DNA of 12,347 nt from the NCBI GenBank assembly GCA_030618495.1, contig JAUXDE010000049.1, positions 1-12,347 of the forward strand, written 5' to 3'. This document shows, piece by piece, positions 6,079 to 12,347 of the stretch. Under the pieces are notes generated by a model. That model was not told the origin of the DNA. It saw only the letters and a list, made by a program, of their open reading frames with translations, and made no database searches. Positions within the stretch are counted from its first letter, which is position 1; every line of letters begins with the position of its first letter. The translations under genes and the position numbers were made by a program. The DNA comes from Clostridia bacterium (GTDB lineage: Bacteria; UBA6262; WVXT01; JAUXBS01).

Positions 6079-7320
6079 ATGCAACGTAGAGTTGTTATTA
6101 CGGGTATGGGTGTTTTATGTTCATTGGGTGCCGGAAATGATGAGTTCTGGAATGCGCTCATTGCCGGCAAATCGGGTATTGAGAGAATAACCTATTTTGA
6201 TTCTTCGGAGTACAACACCAGGATAGCAGGAGAATTAAAGAATTTTAACCCTGAAGACTATGTGGACGCCAAAAAGATCAACAGAACGGATAGGTTCGTT
6301 CAGTATGCTCTTGCCGCGGCAAAACTTTGTATGGAGGATTCAGGGCTTGATATTGAGAAGGAAGACAGGAACCGGATAGGCGTCATCGTCGGCTCAGGCA
6401 TCGGGGGGTTAACGAGTGTACAGGATGGGTGTAAGGTTCTTTTTGAAAAGGGGCCAAAGAAACTCAGCCCTTTTTTGATTCCCAAGATGATAATAAATAT
6501 GGCAGCAGGTGAAATTGCTATAACATACGGATTTAAGGGGCCTAACTTTGCCACGTGTACGGCCTGCGCTACAAGCAACCATGCAATCGGAGAAGCGATA
6601 AGGACTATTCGTTATGGAAGCGCTGATGTGATAGTTTCCGGCGGAGCGGAGGCTCCGGTCTCGCCAATAGGAATCGGCAGTTTCTGCGCGGCGAGGGCGT
6701 TGTCAAAACGTAATGATGATCCACATCGTGCCTCAAGGCCTTTTGATAAAAATCGTGACGGGTTCGTTATCGGTGAGGGCGCAGGAATTGTAATGCTTGA
6801 ATCTCTTGAGCATGCCAAAGCAAGGGGGGCGCGTATTTATGCCGAACTGTGCGGGTATGGCGCTACGGATGACGCATATCACATGACTGCTCCGTCTCCT
6901 GATGGTGAATCTGCTGCCAGGGCAATGTCAGATGCAATCGCATTTGCGGACGCAGTTCCTGAAGATGTGGATTATATCAATGCCCACGGCACGTCAACAT
7001 TACTGAATGATAAGTGTGAAACGGTTGCAATCAAGAAAGTCTTTGGAGACAGGGCGTATAAAATCCCTATTTCTTCCAATAAATCAATGATGGGGCATCT
7101 TCTGGGAGCGGCCGGAGCTGTTGAGTTGATATCAACAGCATTAACGATTACAAACGGTATTATTCCGCCTACGATTAATTATGAATCACCCGACCCTGAG
7201 TGCGACCTTGATTATGTTCCTAATAAAGCCAGGAAAAAAGAAGTAAACTTTGCTATTTCGAATTCCCTGGGTTTTGGCGGGCACAATGCCACAATTGCCA
7301 TTAAGAAATTCAAGGAATGA
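6079..7320 (+). CDS. fabF: Beta-ketoacyl-ACP synthase II
   Basis: Elongates acyl-ACP with malonyl-ACP. The 413-residue length equals that of E. coli FabF. The Cys-His-His triad is Cys163 in TACATS, His304 in NAHGTST and His341 in KSMMGHLLGAAG, with Lys336 also in place. RPFDKNRDGFVIGEGAG (221-237) and the C-terminal NSLGFGGHNA are typical. The usual Pro of GTSTPxND is Leu here (GTSTLLND), and the nucleophile motif has SN where GT is common (ACATSNHAIG); neither removes a catalytic residue. A GGAGG site (6067-6071) lies 7 nt before the ATG. It follows acpP after a hairpin and precedes rnc by 12 nt. Confidence 0.97.
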   Translation: MQRRVVITGMGVLCSLGAGNDEFWNALIAGKSGIERITYFDSSEYNTRIAGELKNFNPEDYVDAKKINRTDRFVQYALAAAKLCMEDSGLDIEKEDRNRIGVIVGSGIGGLTSVQDGCKVLFEKGPKKLSPFLIPKMIINMAAGEIAITYGFKGPNFATCTACATSNHAIGEAIRTIRYGSADVIVSGGAEAPVSPIGIGSFCAARALSKRNDDPHRASRPFDKNRDGFVIGEGAGIVMLESLEHAKARGARIYAELCGYGATDDAYHMTAPSPDGESAARAMSDAIAFADAVPEDVDYINAHGTSTLLNDKCETVAIKKVFGDRAYKIPISSNKSMMGHLLGAAGAVELISTALTITNGIIPPTINYESPDPECDLDYVPNKARKKEVNFAISNSLGFGGHNATIAIKKFKE

Positions 7321-7332
7321 GCAAGGTGTTAT

Positions 7333-8010
7333 ATGGCAACAGAACTGAAAAAATTTGAAGAGCATATAGGAGTAAGTTTTAAGAACAAGGCATTGCTGAA
7401 ACAAGCGCTGACCCATAGCTCTTACGCGTATGTCCGGGGATTAAAGGAAGACAATGAAAGGCTTGAGTTCCTTGGCGACAGCATTCTGGATATGGTAGTT
7501 TCCGATTATTTATTTGAAAGATACCCGGATTTGAATGAGGGTAAGTTGTCCAAAATGAAGTCCGGGCTGGTAAATAGAAACACCCTTTTCATATGGGCAA
7601 AAAGAATCGGGATACAGGATTTTATCATGCTCAGCAGGGAAGAGGAGTCGGCTGGCGGCAGGGATAAGAATTCCATTGTTGCCAATGCTTTTGAAGCTTT
7701 GATTGCGGCAATATACCGCGACCAGGGACTCATTACGGCGAAATATTTTATTCTTGGACAGATTTCCCAGCAGGAAGAACTGGAGAGGGCGGATTACAAG
7801 AGTTTGTTCCAGGAAATAATCCAAAAGAAGTACAAAATATTACCGGAATACAATGTTAAAACCGAATCCGGTCCTGACCATAAAAAATTATTTGAAATAG
7901 AAGTCAAAGTCAGGAATAGAATTTACGGCAAGGGTGTGGGTATGAGTAAGAAGAATGCGGAGCAGCAGGCGGCAAGAGAAGCTCTTGCAAAAATAAAGGC
8001 AATATACTAG
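7333..8010 (+). CDS. rnc: Ribonuclease III
   Basis: Cleaves double-stranded RNA during rRNA processing and mRNA turnover. The 225-residue protein has an endonuclease domain (about 5-150) with the signature NERLEFLGDSIL (41-52), giving Glu42, Glu45 and Asp49, plus Glu69 in NEGKLSK. A dsRNA-binding domain follows (about 154-223) with GPDHKKLFE and the closing SKKNAEQQAAREAL. In the second acidic motif the catalytic Glu121 is kept (FEALIAAIY), but the Asp equivalent to E. coli Asp114 is Asn118 (SIVANAFE). AAGG at 7323-7326 lies 6 nt before the ATG. Position after fabF is common across phyla. Product identity is secure; the effect of Asn118 is unknown. Confidence 0.95.
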   Translation: MATELKKFEEHIGVSFKNKALLKQALTHSSYAYVRGLKEDNERLEFLGDSILDMVVSDYLFERYPDLNEGKLSKMKSGLVNRNTLFIWAKRIGIQDFIMLSREEESAGGRDKNSIVANAFEALIAAIYRDQGLITAKYFILGQISQQEELERADYKSLFQEIIQKKYKILPEYNVKTESGPDHKKLFEIEVKVRNRIYGKGVGMSKKNAEQQAAREALAKIKAIY

Positions 8011-8074
8011 TAACACTACATTAGAGATTTAAGAAAAGCAAATACAAGGTATTGAGAAACGGAGGATATGAAAG

Positions 8075-9238
8075 ATGGACTACTTACTTACTGAAGAACA
8101 GAATATGATAAAAGAGTTGACTGCAAAAGTCGTACAGGAAAAGATAATACCGGTAAGAGAAGAACTGGACAGGAAGGGAGAGTTCCCCGCGGATATTATT
8201 AAGGCCATTGCTGCCGCTGACCTGTGCAGGGTTTATATTCCCGAGGAATACGAGGGCATGGGTGGGGGATGCCTGGATATTTGCCTGGTTGTTGAAGAGC
8301 TCAGCAAGGGATGCGCGGGTGTTGCTGTAACCTATGCAGCCAGTTCTTTAGGGGCATTCCCGATATTAATAGCTGGCAGTGAAGAACAGAAGAAGAAATA
8401 CCTGCCTCTTATAGCTTCCGGTGAGAAGCTTGCCGCTTTCGGCTTAACTGAACCGAATGCGGGGAGTGATGCCGGAGCCATTGAGACCACGGCGAAGCTT
8501 GAAGGAAATGAATGGGTTCTAAACGGCACCAAGGTGTTCATTACAAACGGCGGCGAAGCTGATATTTACGTGATAATCGTCATGACAAATAAAGAGAAGG
8601 GCGCGCGCGGCGCAAGCGCTATCATTGTCGAAAAGGGAACCCCGGGTTTTTCCTTCGGGAAGGAAGAAGACAAAATGGGGATTCGGTGTTCATCCACCAG
8701 GGAACTGATATTCGATAATTGCCGGGTTCCGAAGGAGAACCTTCTTGGCCGTGAGGGAACCGGATTCATTATTACGATGTCAAACTTTGATCATTCGCGT
8801 CCCGGTATAGGGGCTCAGGCTTTGGGAATTGCTGACGGCGCTTTAAGCGAAGCTGTGAAGTATGCCTGTGAAAGGGTCCAGTTTGGCAAGCCGATTTCGT
8901 CTTTCCAGGCTATACAGCATAAAATTGCCGATATTGCGCTGCAGGTAGAGGCTGCAAGGGCGCTGATTTATGCTGTTGCGAAAATGATAGACAGCGGGAA
9001 GCAGAAAAGTTTTTCCAAAGAAAGCGCAATGGCCAAGGTATTCCCTTCGGATATGGCGATGAAGGTTACGATAGAGGCGCTGCAGGTACTGGGCGGGTAC
9101 GGTTATATGAGGGATTACCCCATGGAAAAGTACGTGCGGGACGCCAAGATTACGCAGATATATGAAGGAACAAACGAGATTCAAAGGAACGTCATTGGGC
9201 TTGAATTGATAAAGGAAAATAAAAGGAAGAAGAAATGA
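8075..9238 (+). CDS. Acyl-CoA dehydrogenase, short-chain (Bcd-like)
   Basis: FAD enzyme that interconverts acyl-CoA and trans-2-enoyl-CoA, exchanging electrons with the Etf encoded next door. The 387-residue product has the helical N-terminal domain, the FAD/substrate signature FGLTEPNAGSDAG (122-134), the beta domain with NGTKVFITNGGEAD, the ERVQFGKPISSFQAIQHKIAD block (266-286), and the C-terminal QVLGGYGYMRDYPMEK. The catalytic base should be Glu364 in QIYEGTNEIQR, the short/medium-chain position. GGAGG (8061-8065) is 9 nt before the ATG; another ATG at 8068 opens only a tiny ORF. The stop overlaps etfB in ATGA. Butyryl-CoA dehydrogenase is the best guess, but related enzymes act on other short or aryl enoyl-CoAs, so no symbol is given. 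Confidence 0.9.
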   Translation: MDYLLTEEQNMIKELTAKVVQEKIIPVREELDRKGEFPADIIKAIAAADLCRVYIPEEYEGMGGGCLDICLVVEELSKGCAGVAVTYAASSLGAFPILIAGSEEQKKKYLPLIASGEKLAAFGLTEPNAGSDAGAIETTAKLEGNEWVLNGTKVFITNGGEADIYVIIVMTNKEKGARGASAIIVEKGTPGFSFGKEEDKMGIRCSSTRELIFDNCRVPKENLLGREGTGFIITMSNFDHSRPGIGAQALGIADGALSEAVKYACERVQFGKPISSFQAIQHKIADIALQVEAARALIYAVAKMIDSGKQKSFSKESAMAKVFPSDMAMKVTIEALQVLGGYGYMRDYPMEKYVRDAKITQIYEGTNEIQRNVIGLELIKENKRKKK

Positions 9239-10026
9239 ATGTAATTGTCTGTATCAAGCAGGTACCTGAGACAACCGAGGTAAAGATTAATCCTGAAAAC
9301 AACACCCTCATCCGGGAGGGTGTGACCAGTATAATAAATCCCTTCGATATGTACGCAATTGAAGAGGGGCTAAGGATTCGTGAGGCAAAAGGCGGGAAGG
9401 TGACCGTGATTACCATGGGCCCTCCGCAGGCGGAATCAGCCCTGCGGCAGTGTATAGCGCTGGGGGTGGATGAGGTAGCGCTTCTTTCCGACCGAGCTTT
9501 TGCCGGTTCGGACACGCTTGCCACATCGTATACGCTTTCCTGCGCCATAAAGAAAATACAGGATTATGATCTTATTATCTGCGGCAAACAGGCATCTGAC
9601 GGTGATACCGCGCAGGTCGGGCCCGGAATTGCGCAGCAGCTTAATATACCGTTTATTACTTATGTCAAGAAGATAGAGGACATTCCGGAAGACGGGAAAT
9701 CCATCAAGGTTGAGAAGATGGTAGATGACGGTTTTGAAGTCAGGAAAATGTTCCTGCCCGCGCTGATTACCGTGGTTAAAGAAATCAATGAACCGAGGCT
9801 GGAGTCGCTGAGGGGCAAACTGGGAGCAAAAAAAGCGCAGATTCCCGTCTGGACGTCTGCTGATATGGAAATGGATACCCAACGCCTGGGGCTGGACGGT
9901 TCGCCTACACAGGTAATAAAGATATTTACTCCTCCCCCGAGGAATTCCGGGGAAATATATGAAGGGGATACGGATAAAACGGTTAATAAACTTTTTGAGG
10001 AATTAAGAGAGAATAAAATAGTATGA
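9235..10026 (+). CDS. etfB: Electron transfer flavoprotein beta subunit, bifurcating type
   Basis: Beta subunit of the FAD-containing Etf partner of the acyl-CoA dehydrogenase. The 263-residue product opens with VIVCIKQVPETTEVKI, followed by TLIREGVTSIINPFD, VTVITMGPP, DRAFAGSDTLATS (about 86-98) and GKQASDGDTAQVGPGIAQQL. The last block and the LRGKLGAKKAQIPVW stretch resemble EtfB proteins of electron-bifurcating Bcd-Etf and caffeyl-CoA reductase systems, in which EtfB binds NADH and the bifurcating FAD. AGGA at 9224-9227 is 7 nt before the ATG. It overlaps both neighbours by 4 nt, implying tightly coupled, stoichiometric synthesis. Assignment to the bifurcating group rests on remembered motifs, not on a computed tree. 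Confidence 0.92.
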   Translation: MNVIVCIKQVPETTEVKINPENNTLIREGVTSIINPFDMYAIEEGLRIREAKGGKVTVITMGPPQAESALRQCIALGVDEVALLSDRAFAGSDTLATSYTLSCAIKKIQDYDLIICGKQASDGDTAQVGPGIAQQLNIPFITYVKKIEDIPEDGKSIKVEKMVDDGFEVRKMFLPALITVVKEINEPRLESLRGKLGAKKAQIPVWTSADMEMDTQRLGLDGSPTQVIKIFTPPPRNSGEIYEGDTDKTVNKLFEELRENKIV

Positions 10027-11216
10027 GTATAAAAGTAATTACTGATAAATGTAATGGTTGTAAATTCTGCATGTCAGCCTGTCCCCTTGACGCCATTAAG
10101 GTTGAGAATAAAAAGGCTGCTATTGAACTGGAAAAATGCAACCTTTGCAGCGCCTGTATAAGTGCATGTAAATCTAATGCCATTGTTATTGAAAAGAAAG
10201 AAATCAAGGTAGTAAATAAAGAGGATTACAGGGGTGTGTGGGTTTTTGCTGAACAAAAAAACGGTGAGATAGATTCGGTTTCATACGAGTTACTGGGAGA
10301 GGGCAGGAAACTGGCGGATAAACTCGGGGAAGAACTCTCAGCGGTTCTTGTCGGAGCTGACATAAGAAAAGAAGCGGAGAAGCTCATATGTTACGGGGCG
10401 GATAAGGTTTACGTGGTCGATAATCCGATGCTTAAGGAATACCAGGATTCGTCGTATTCAAAGGCGCTTTTCAGCCTTATCCAGAGGCACAAACCGTCGA
10501 TACTTCTTGGCGGGGCAACGACCATAGGCCGTTCACTCCTGCCGAGACTTGCCGTAATGCTTCCCACCGGCTTAACGGCTGACTGCACGGGGCTTGATAT
10601 AGATGATGAAAAAAAGCTTCTTCTCCAGACCCGCCCGGCTTTCGGCGGAAATATTATGGCTACAATTATATGCCCTGATTACAGGCCGCAGATGGCTACT
10701 GTCCGCCCGAGGGTTATGAAGAAATTGGCGGAGGAACCTTCAAGAAAGGGTGAGATTATTGATGAAGATGTCCGGTTTATTAGAAGGGACATAATGACGG
10801 AAATCGTGAATGTGGTCAAGGATACGACGATACATGTAAACCTGCAGGATGCCGAAATCATCGTTTCAGGGGGCAGGGGGTTGAAAGCGCCCGAGAACTT
10901 TAAAATAATACGCGAACTTGCCGATGCGCTCGGGGGAGCCGTCGGGTCCTCAAGGGCTGCGGTTGACGCAGGATGGATACCCTATTCCCACCAGGTCGGA
11001 CAGACGGGAAAGACGGTTGCTCCTAAAATATATTTTGCCTGCGGCATATCGGGGGCAATACAGCACCAGGTAGGGATGAGGACATCGGATGTTATTATCG
11101 CGATAAACAAAGACCCGCAGGCGCCTATCTTCCAGATTGCTTCTTATGGAATCGTTGGAGACCTTTTCCAGGTTGTACCTGCCCTGACAAAGAAATTCAA
11201 AGAAGTATCGAATTAA
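10023..11216 (+). CDS. etfA: Electron transfer flavoprotein alpha subunit with N-terminal 2[4Fe-4S] ferredoxin domain
   Basis: Alpha subunit of the Etf, extended at the N-terminus. Residues 1-60 hold two ferredoxin motifs: Cys10, 13, 16, 20 (CNGCKFCMSACP) and Cys39, 42, 45, 49 (CNLCSACISACK, lacking the usual final Pro). Residues from about 68 form the Etf alpha body: GVWVFAEQKNGEI, PSILLGGATTIGRSLLPRLA, a TRPAFGGNIMATI block near 203-215, and the C-terminal FAD site GSSRAAVDAGWIP (308-320), HQVGQTGKT and YFACGISGAIQHQVGM. At 397 residues it exceeds standard EtfA (about 310-340) by the ferredoxin module. CarE of Acetobacterium woodii has the same layout. It overlaps etfB by 4 nt with only a weak ribosome site. 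The added clusters suggest electron transfer to or from a low-potential partner. Confidence 0.92.
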   Translation: MSIKVITDKCNGCKFCMSACPLDAIKVENKKAAIELEKCNLCSACISACKSNAIVIEKKEIKVVNKEDYRGVWVFAEQKNGEIDSVSYELLGEGRKLADKLGEELSAVLVGADIRKEAEKLICYGADKVYVVDNPMLKEYQDSSYSKALFSLIQRHKPSILLGGATTIGRSLLPRLAVMLPTGLTADCTGLDIDDEKKLLLQTRPAFGGNIMATIICPDYRPQMATVRPRVMKKLAEEPSRKGEIIDEDVRFIRRDIMTEIVNVVKDTTIHVNLQDAEIIVSGGRGLKAPENFKIIRELADALGGAVGSSRAAVDAGWIPYSHQVGQTGKTVAPKIYFACGISGAIQHQVGMRTSDVIIAINKDPQAPIFQIASYGIVGDLFQVVPALTKKFKEVSN

Positions 11217-11250
11217 AGTTCACCTGGTTTTATAATGCGCGACTGTCTTT
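11217..11250. other. Convergent gap between etfA and the HD-GYP gene
   Basis: Only 34 nt separate the two stop codons. No strong stem followed by a T run is visible for either strand; the only pairing seen is a 4-bp CTGT/ACAG around CTTTTC. Transcripts from the two sides may overlap at their ends. Confidence 0.4.
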
Positions 11251-12198
11251 TCACAGCTGTTTTGCAAACTTTGCCAGCAGGTTCTTATCCCACCAGCCTT
11301 TGTCCGATTCTTCTTTCAGGATACCCAGAGCCTTTTCCTTATCCATGCCCTTACGGTAGGGCCTGTCGGATGTTAATGCGTCGTAAACGTCAACAATGGC
11401 CATTATTCTTGCCGGTACCGGGACTTCTTCTCCACTGAGCCCGTCAGGGTAACCGGAACCGTCAAGTTTTTCATGATGATGTTTTATGATGGGTATCAAC
11501 GGGCTTATTGAATTAAGAGGTTTGCATATTTTTTCCCCGATAACGGGATGCTGCCTGATTTTATCAAATTCTTCGTCCGTGAGCCTGCCCGGTTTGTTCA
11601 GTATGGAATCGGATACTCCTATTTTGCCGATATCATGCAGTATTCCTCCCATGTAGAGGGTTTGCTGTTCATCTTCGGGAAGGCCCGCTTCCTTTGCAAG
11701 GCTTGAGGCGAATGCCGCGACCCTGTCCACGTGGCCTTTTGTGTATGCGTCCTTTGCCTCAACTGCTCTTGCCAGGGCTATTATGACTTGTTCAGCATCG
11801 TCCAGCTGGTCGCTGAACTGCTTCATCTTGAGAAGTGACCTTAATCTTGCCAGGAGTTCTTCCTTATCAAAGGGGGAACTTACAAAATCATCTGAACCAA
11901 CTTCAATTCCTCTTATTCTATCCTTCTTTTCATTCAGGGCGGTTACCATAACAACGGGGATGAGCCGCGTTTCCCTGTTTTCTTTCAGGGTTGAACAGAC
12001 TTCGAATCCATCCATGCCGGGCATCATTATGTCAAGTAGTATCAGGTCGGGAGGATTGTTTTTTACTTTGTCAAGGGCCTCAATACCGTCACAGGCAAAT
12101 TCAATCCTGTAGTTTTCCTTTTCAAGGTATGCCATGAGTATTTCCCTGTTCTGTTCGCTGTCATCAACAATCAAAATCAACGGTTTATCTTTTTGCAT
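11251..12198 (-). CDS. Response regulator with REC and HD-GYP domains
   Basis: Predicted two-component output protein that hydrolyses cyclic di-GMP. The 315-residue product has a REC domain at about 6-122: acidic pair Asp12/Asp13, phosphoacceptor Asp56 in LILLDIMMPG, and Thr86 in MVTA. The conserved Lys before Pro is Ser108 (FVSSPFD). A short linker helix (about 123-140) leads to an HD-GYP domain at about 140-315. Its metal and active-site residues look complete: His156 (GHVDR), His188/Asp189 with Lys192 (HDIGK), His217, His241/His242 and Asp270, plus GYP at 249-251 in DGSGYPDG. AAGGAG (12212-12207) lies 8 nt before the ATG. It resembles RpfG in domain layout. No cognate kinase or GGDEF gene is in the window. 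The signal and the regulated process are unknown. Confidence 0.93.
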   Translation of the reverse strand: MQKDKPLILIVDDSEQNREILMAYLEKENYRIEFACDGIEALDKVKNNPPDLILLDIMMPGMDGFEVCSTLKENRETRLIPVVMVTALNEKKDRIRGIEVGSDDFVSSPFDKEELLARLRSLLKMKQFSDQLDDAEQVIIALARAVEAKDAYTKGHVDRVAAFASSLAKEAGLPEDEQQTLYMGGILHDIGKIGVSDSILNKPGRLTDEEFDKIRQHPVIGEKICKPLNSISPLIPIIKHHHEKLDGSGYPDGLSGEEVPVPARIMAIVDVYDALTSDRPYRKGMDKEKALGILKEESDKGWWDKNLLAKFAKQL

Positions 12199-12206
12199 AA
12201 TTTCTT

Positions 12207-12212
12207 CTCCTT
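12207..12212 (-). promoter_or_regulatory. Ribosome binding site of the HD-GYP gene
   Basis: Read on the - strand this is AAGGAG, 8 nt before the ATG at 12198-12196. It confirms the start, which also matches the REC family N-terminus (short lead, then LILIVDDSEQNRE). Confidence 0.7.
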
Positions 12213-12248
12213 TACTGGTGTGGTGAGTCTAACATATCTTTACATATG

Positions 12249-12321
12249 CTGGAAGTATTTTGCTTCAGCGTCAAGGAACGAAGAGTGAGAATACTGTACG
12301 TATGTGAACGATGAGTGACGC
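12249..12321. repeat. Structured repeat-like intergenic element
   Basis: This stretch combines several repeats. AGTATTTT (12254-12261) can pair with AGAATACT (12288-12295, one G-U), with an inner CTTC (12263-12266)/GAAG (12280-12283) pairing. GCGTCA (12268-12273) is the inverse of TGACGC (12316-12321). GAACGAAGAGTGA (12276-12288) recurs as GAACGATGAGTGA (12306-12318), one mismatch in 13, offset 30 bp. TACGTA palindrome lies at 12297-12302. No coding frame looks real. It may be a dispersed repeat, the leader of the - strand gene, or the edge of a feature beyond the window. Confidence 0.35.
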
Positions 12322-12347
12322 CGACGATGGACAAAAAACGACAGCCC

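Noticed and set aside
6079-7320. FabF changes GTSTLLND and ACATSN as possible loss of function
   Set aside because: Cys163, His304, His341 and Lys336 are all present, and these flanking positions vary in the family, so inactivity is not supported.
7985-8008. Promoter at the rnc end (TTGCAA ... TATACT) for the Acd-Etf genes
   Set aside because: The spacer is only about 12 bp, too short for a sigma70 promoter. How these genes are transcribed remains unclear.
8068-8094. Tiny ORF beginning at ATG 8068 before the acyl-CoA dehydrogenase
   Set aside because: Eight codons only, 2 nt from GGAGG, overlapping the real start out of frame; no sign of a leader-peptide mechanism such as repeated codons or a hairpin.
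11235-11438. + strand ORF opposite the HD-GYP gene end
   Set aside because: It lies antisense to a well-recognised domain, its product has no recognisable family and it has no ribosome site; it is a shadow frame.
11741-12112. + strand ORF opposite the REC domain
   Set aside because: Antisense to conserved REC coding sequence, with Ser-rich low-complexity composition typical of a reverse frame.
12241-12274. - strand promoter TTGACG ... TATGTA for the HD-GYP gene
   Set aside because: The spacer is about 22 bp, well outside the usual 16-18.

Overview
The window carries a compact bacterial core-metabolism region of 12.3 kb. Ten genes on the + strand, from ndk to rnc, are followed by three more + strand genes encoding an acyl-CoA dehydrogenase and a two-subunit electron-transferring flavoprotein. 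One convergent - strand gene near the right end encodes a response regulator of the HD-GYP type. No rRNA, tRNA, CRISPR array, transposase or phage gene was seen.

Layout: positions 90-1747 hold ndk (nucleoside diphosphate kinase) and ackA (acetate kinase), whose stop and start overlap in an ATGA. A near-consensus sigma70-type promoter (TTGACA, 17 bp, TATTAT) lies across the ackA stop codon and should drive rpmF-plsX-fabH-fabD-fabG-acpP-fabF-rnc (1811-8010). This is the classical bacterial type II fatty acid synthesis cluster, beginning with ribosomal protein L32 and ending with RNase III. A 12-bp hairpin with a short T run between acpP and fabF looks like a partial terminator that would raise ACP output relative to FabF. 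From 8075 to 11216, an acyl-CoA dehydrogenase, EtfB and EtfA follow with 4-nt overlaps. EtfA has an N-terminal domain with two 4Fe-4S motifs, and EtfB resembles the electron-bifurcating group. The last gene (12198-11251, - strand) is a REC plus HD-GYP protein. The final ~100 bases contain inverted and direct repeats with no gene.

How the genes work together: PlsX, FabH, FabD, FabG, ACP and FabF supply initiation, malonyl transfer, the first reduction, elongation and transfer toward phospholipid. The cluster lacks the dehydratase (fabZ/fabA), the enoyl-ACP reductase (fabI/K/L) and the acetyl-CoA carboxylase genes, so these must lie elsewhere. The Acd-EtfBA unit probably couples NADH, an enoyl-CoA and a low-potential carrier such as ferredoxin. 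With acetate kinase this suggests an anaerobic, fermentative or syntrophic life style.

Organism: the moderate G+C, consistent ATG starts with purine-rich Shine-Dalgarno sites, the zinc-ribbon L32 and the iron-sulfur EtfA point to an anaerobic bacterium. The gene order is shared by many phyla. I cannot name the lineage from the sequence; an uncultivated anaerobic candidate phylum or a deltaproteobacterial-type lineage is a guess only.

Most of the window is ordinary core metabolism. The points most worth a second look are the bifurcating-type Acd-Etf module, several substitutions at normally conserved positions (RNase III, the REC domain, acetate kinase, the FabG cofactor pocket), the acpP/fabF hairpin and the structured repeat-like right end.
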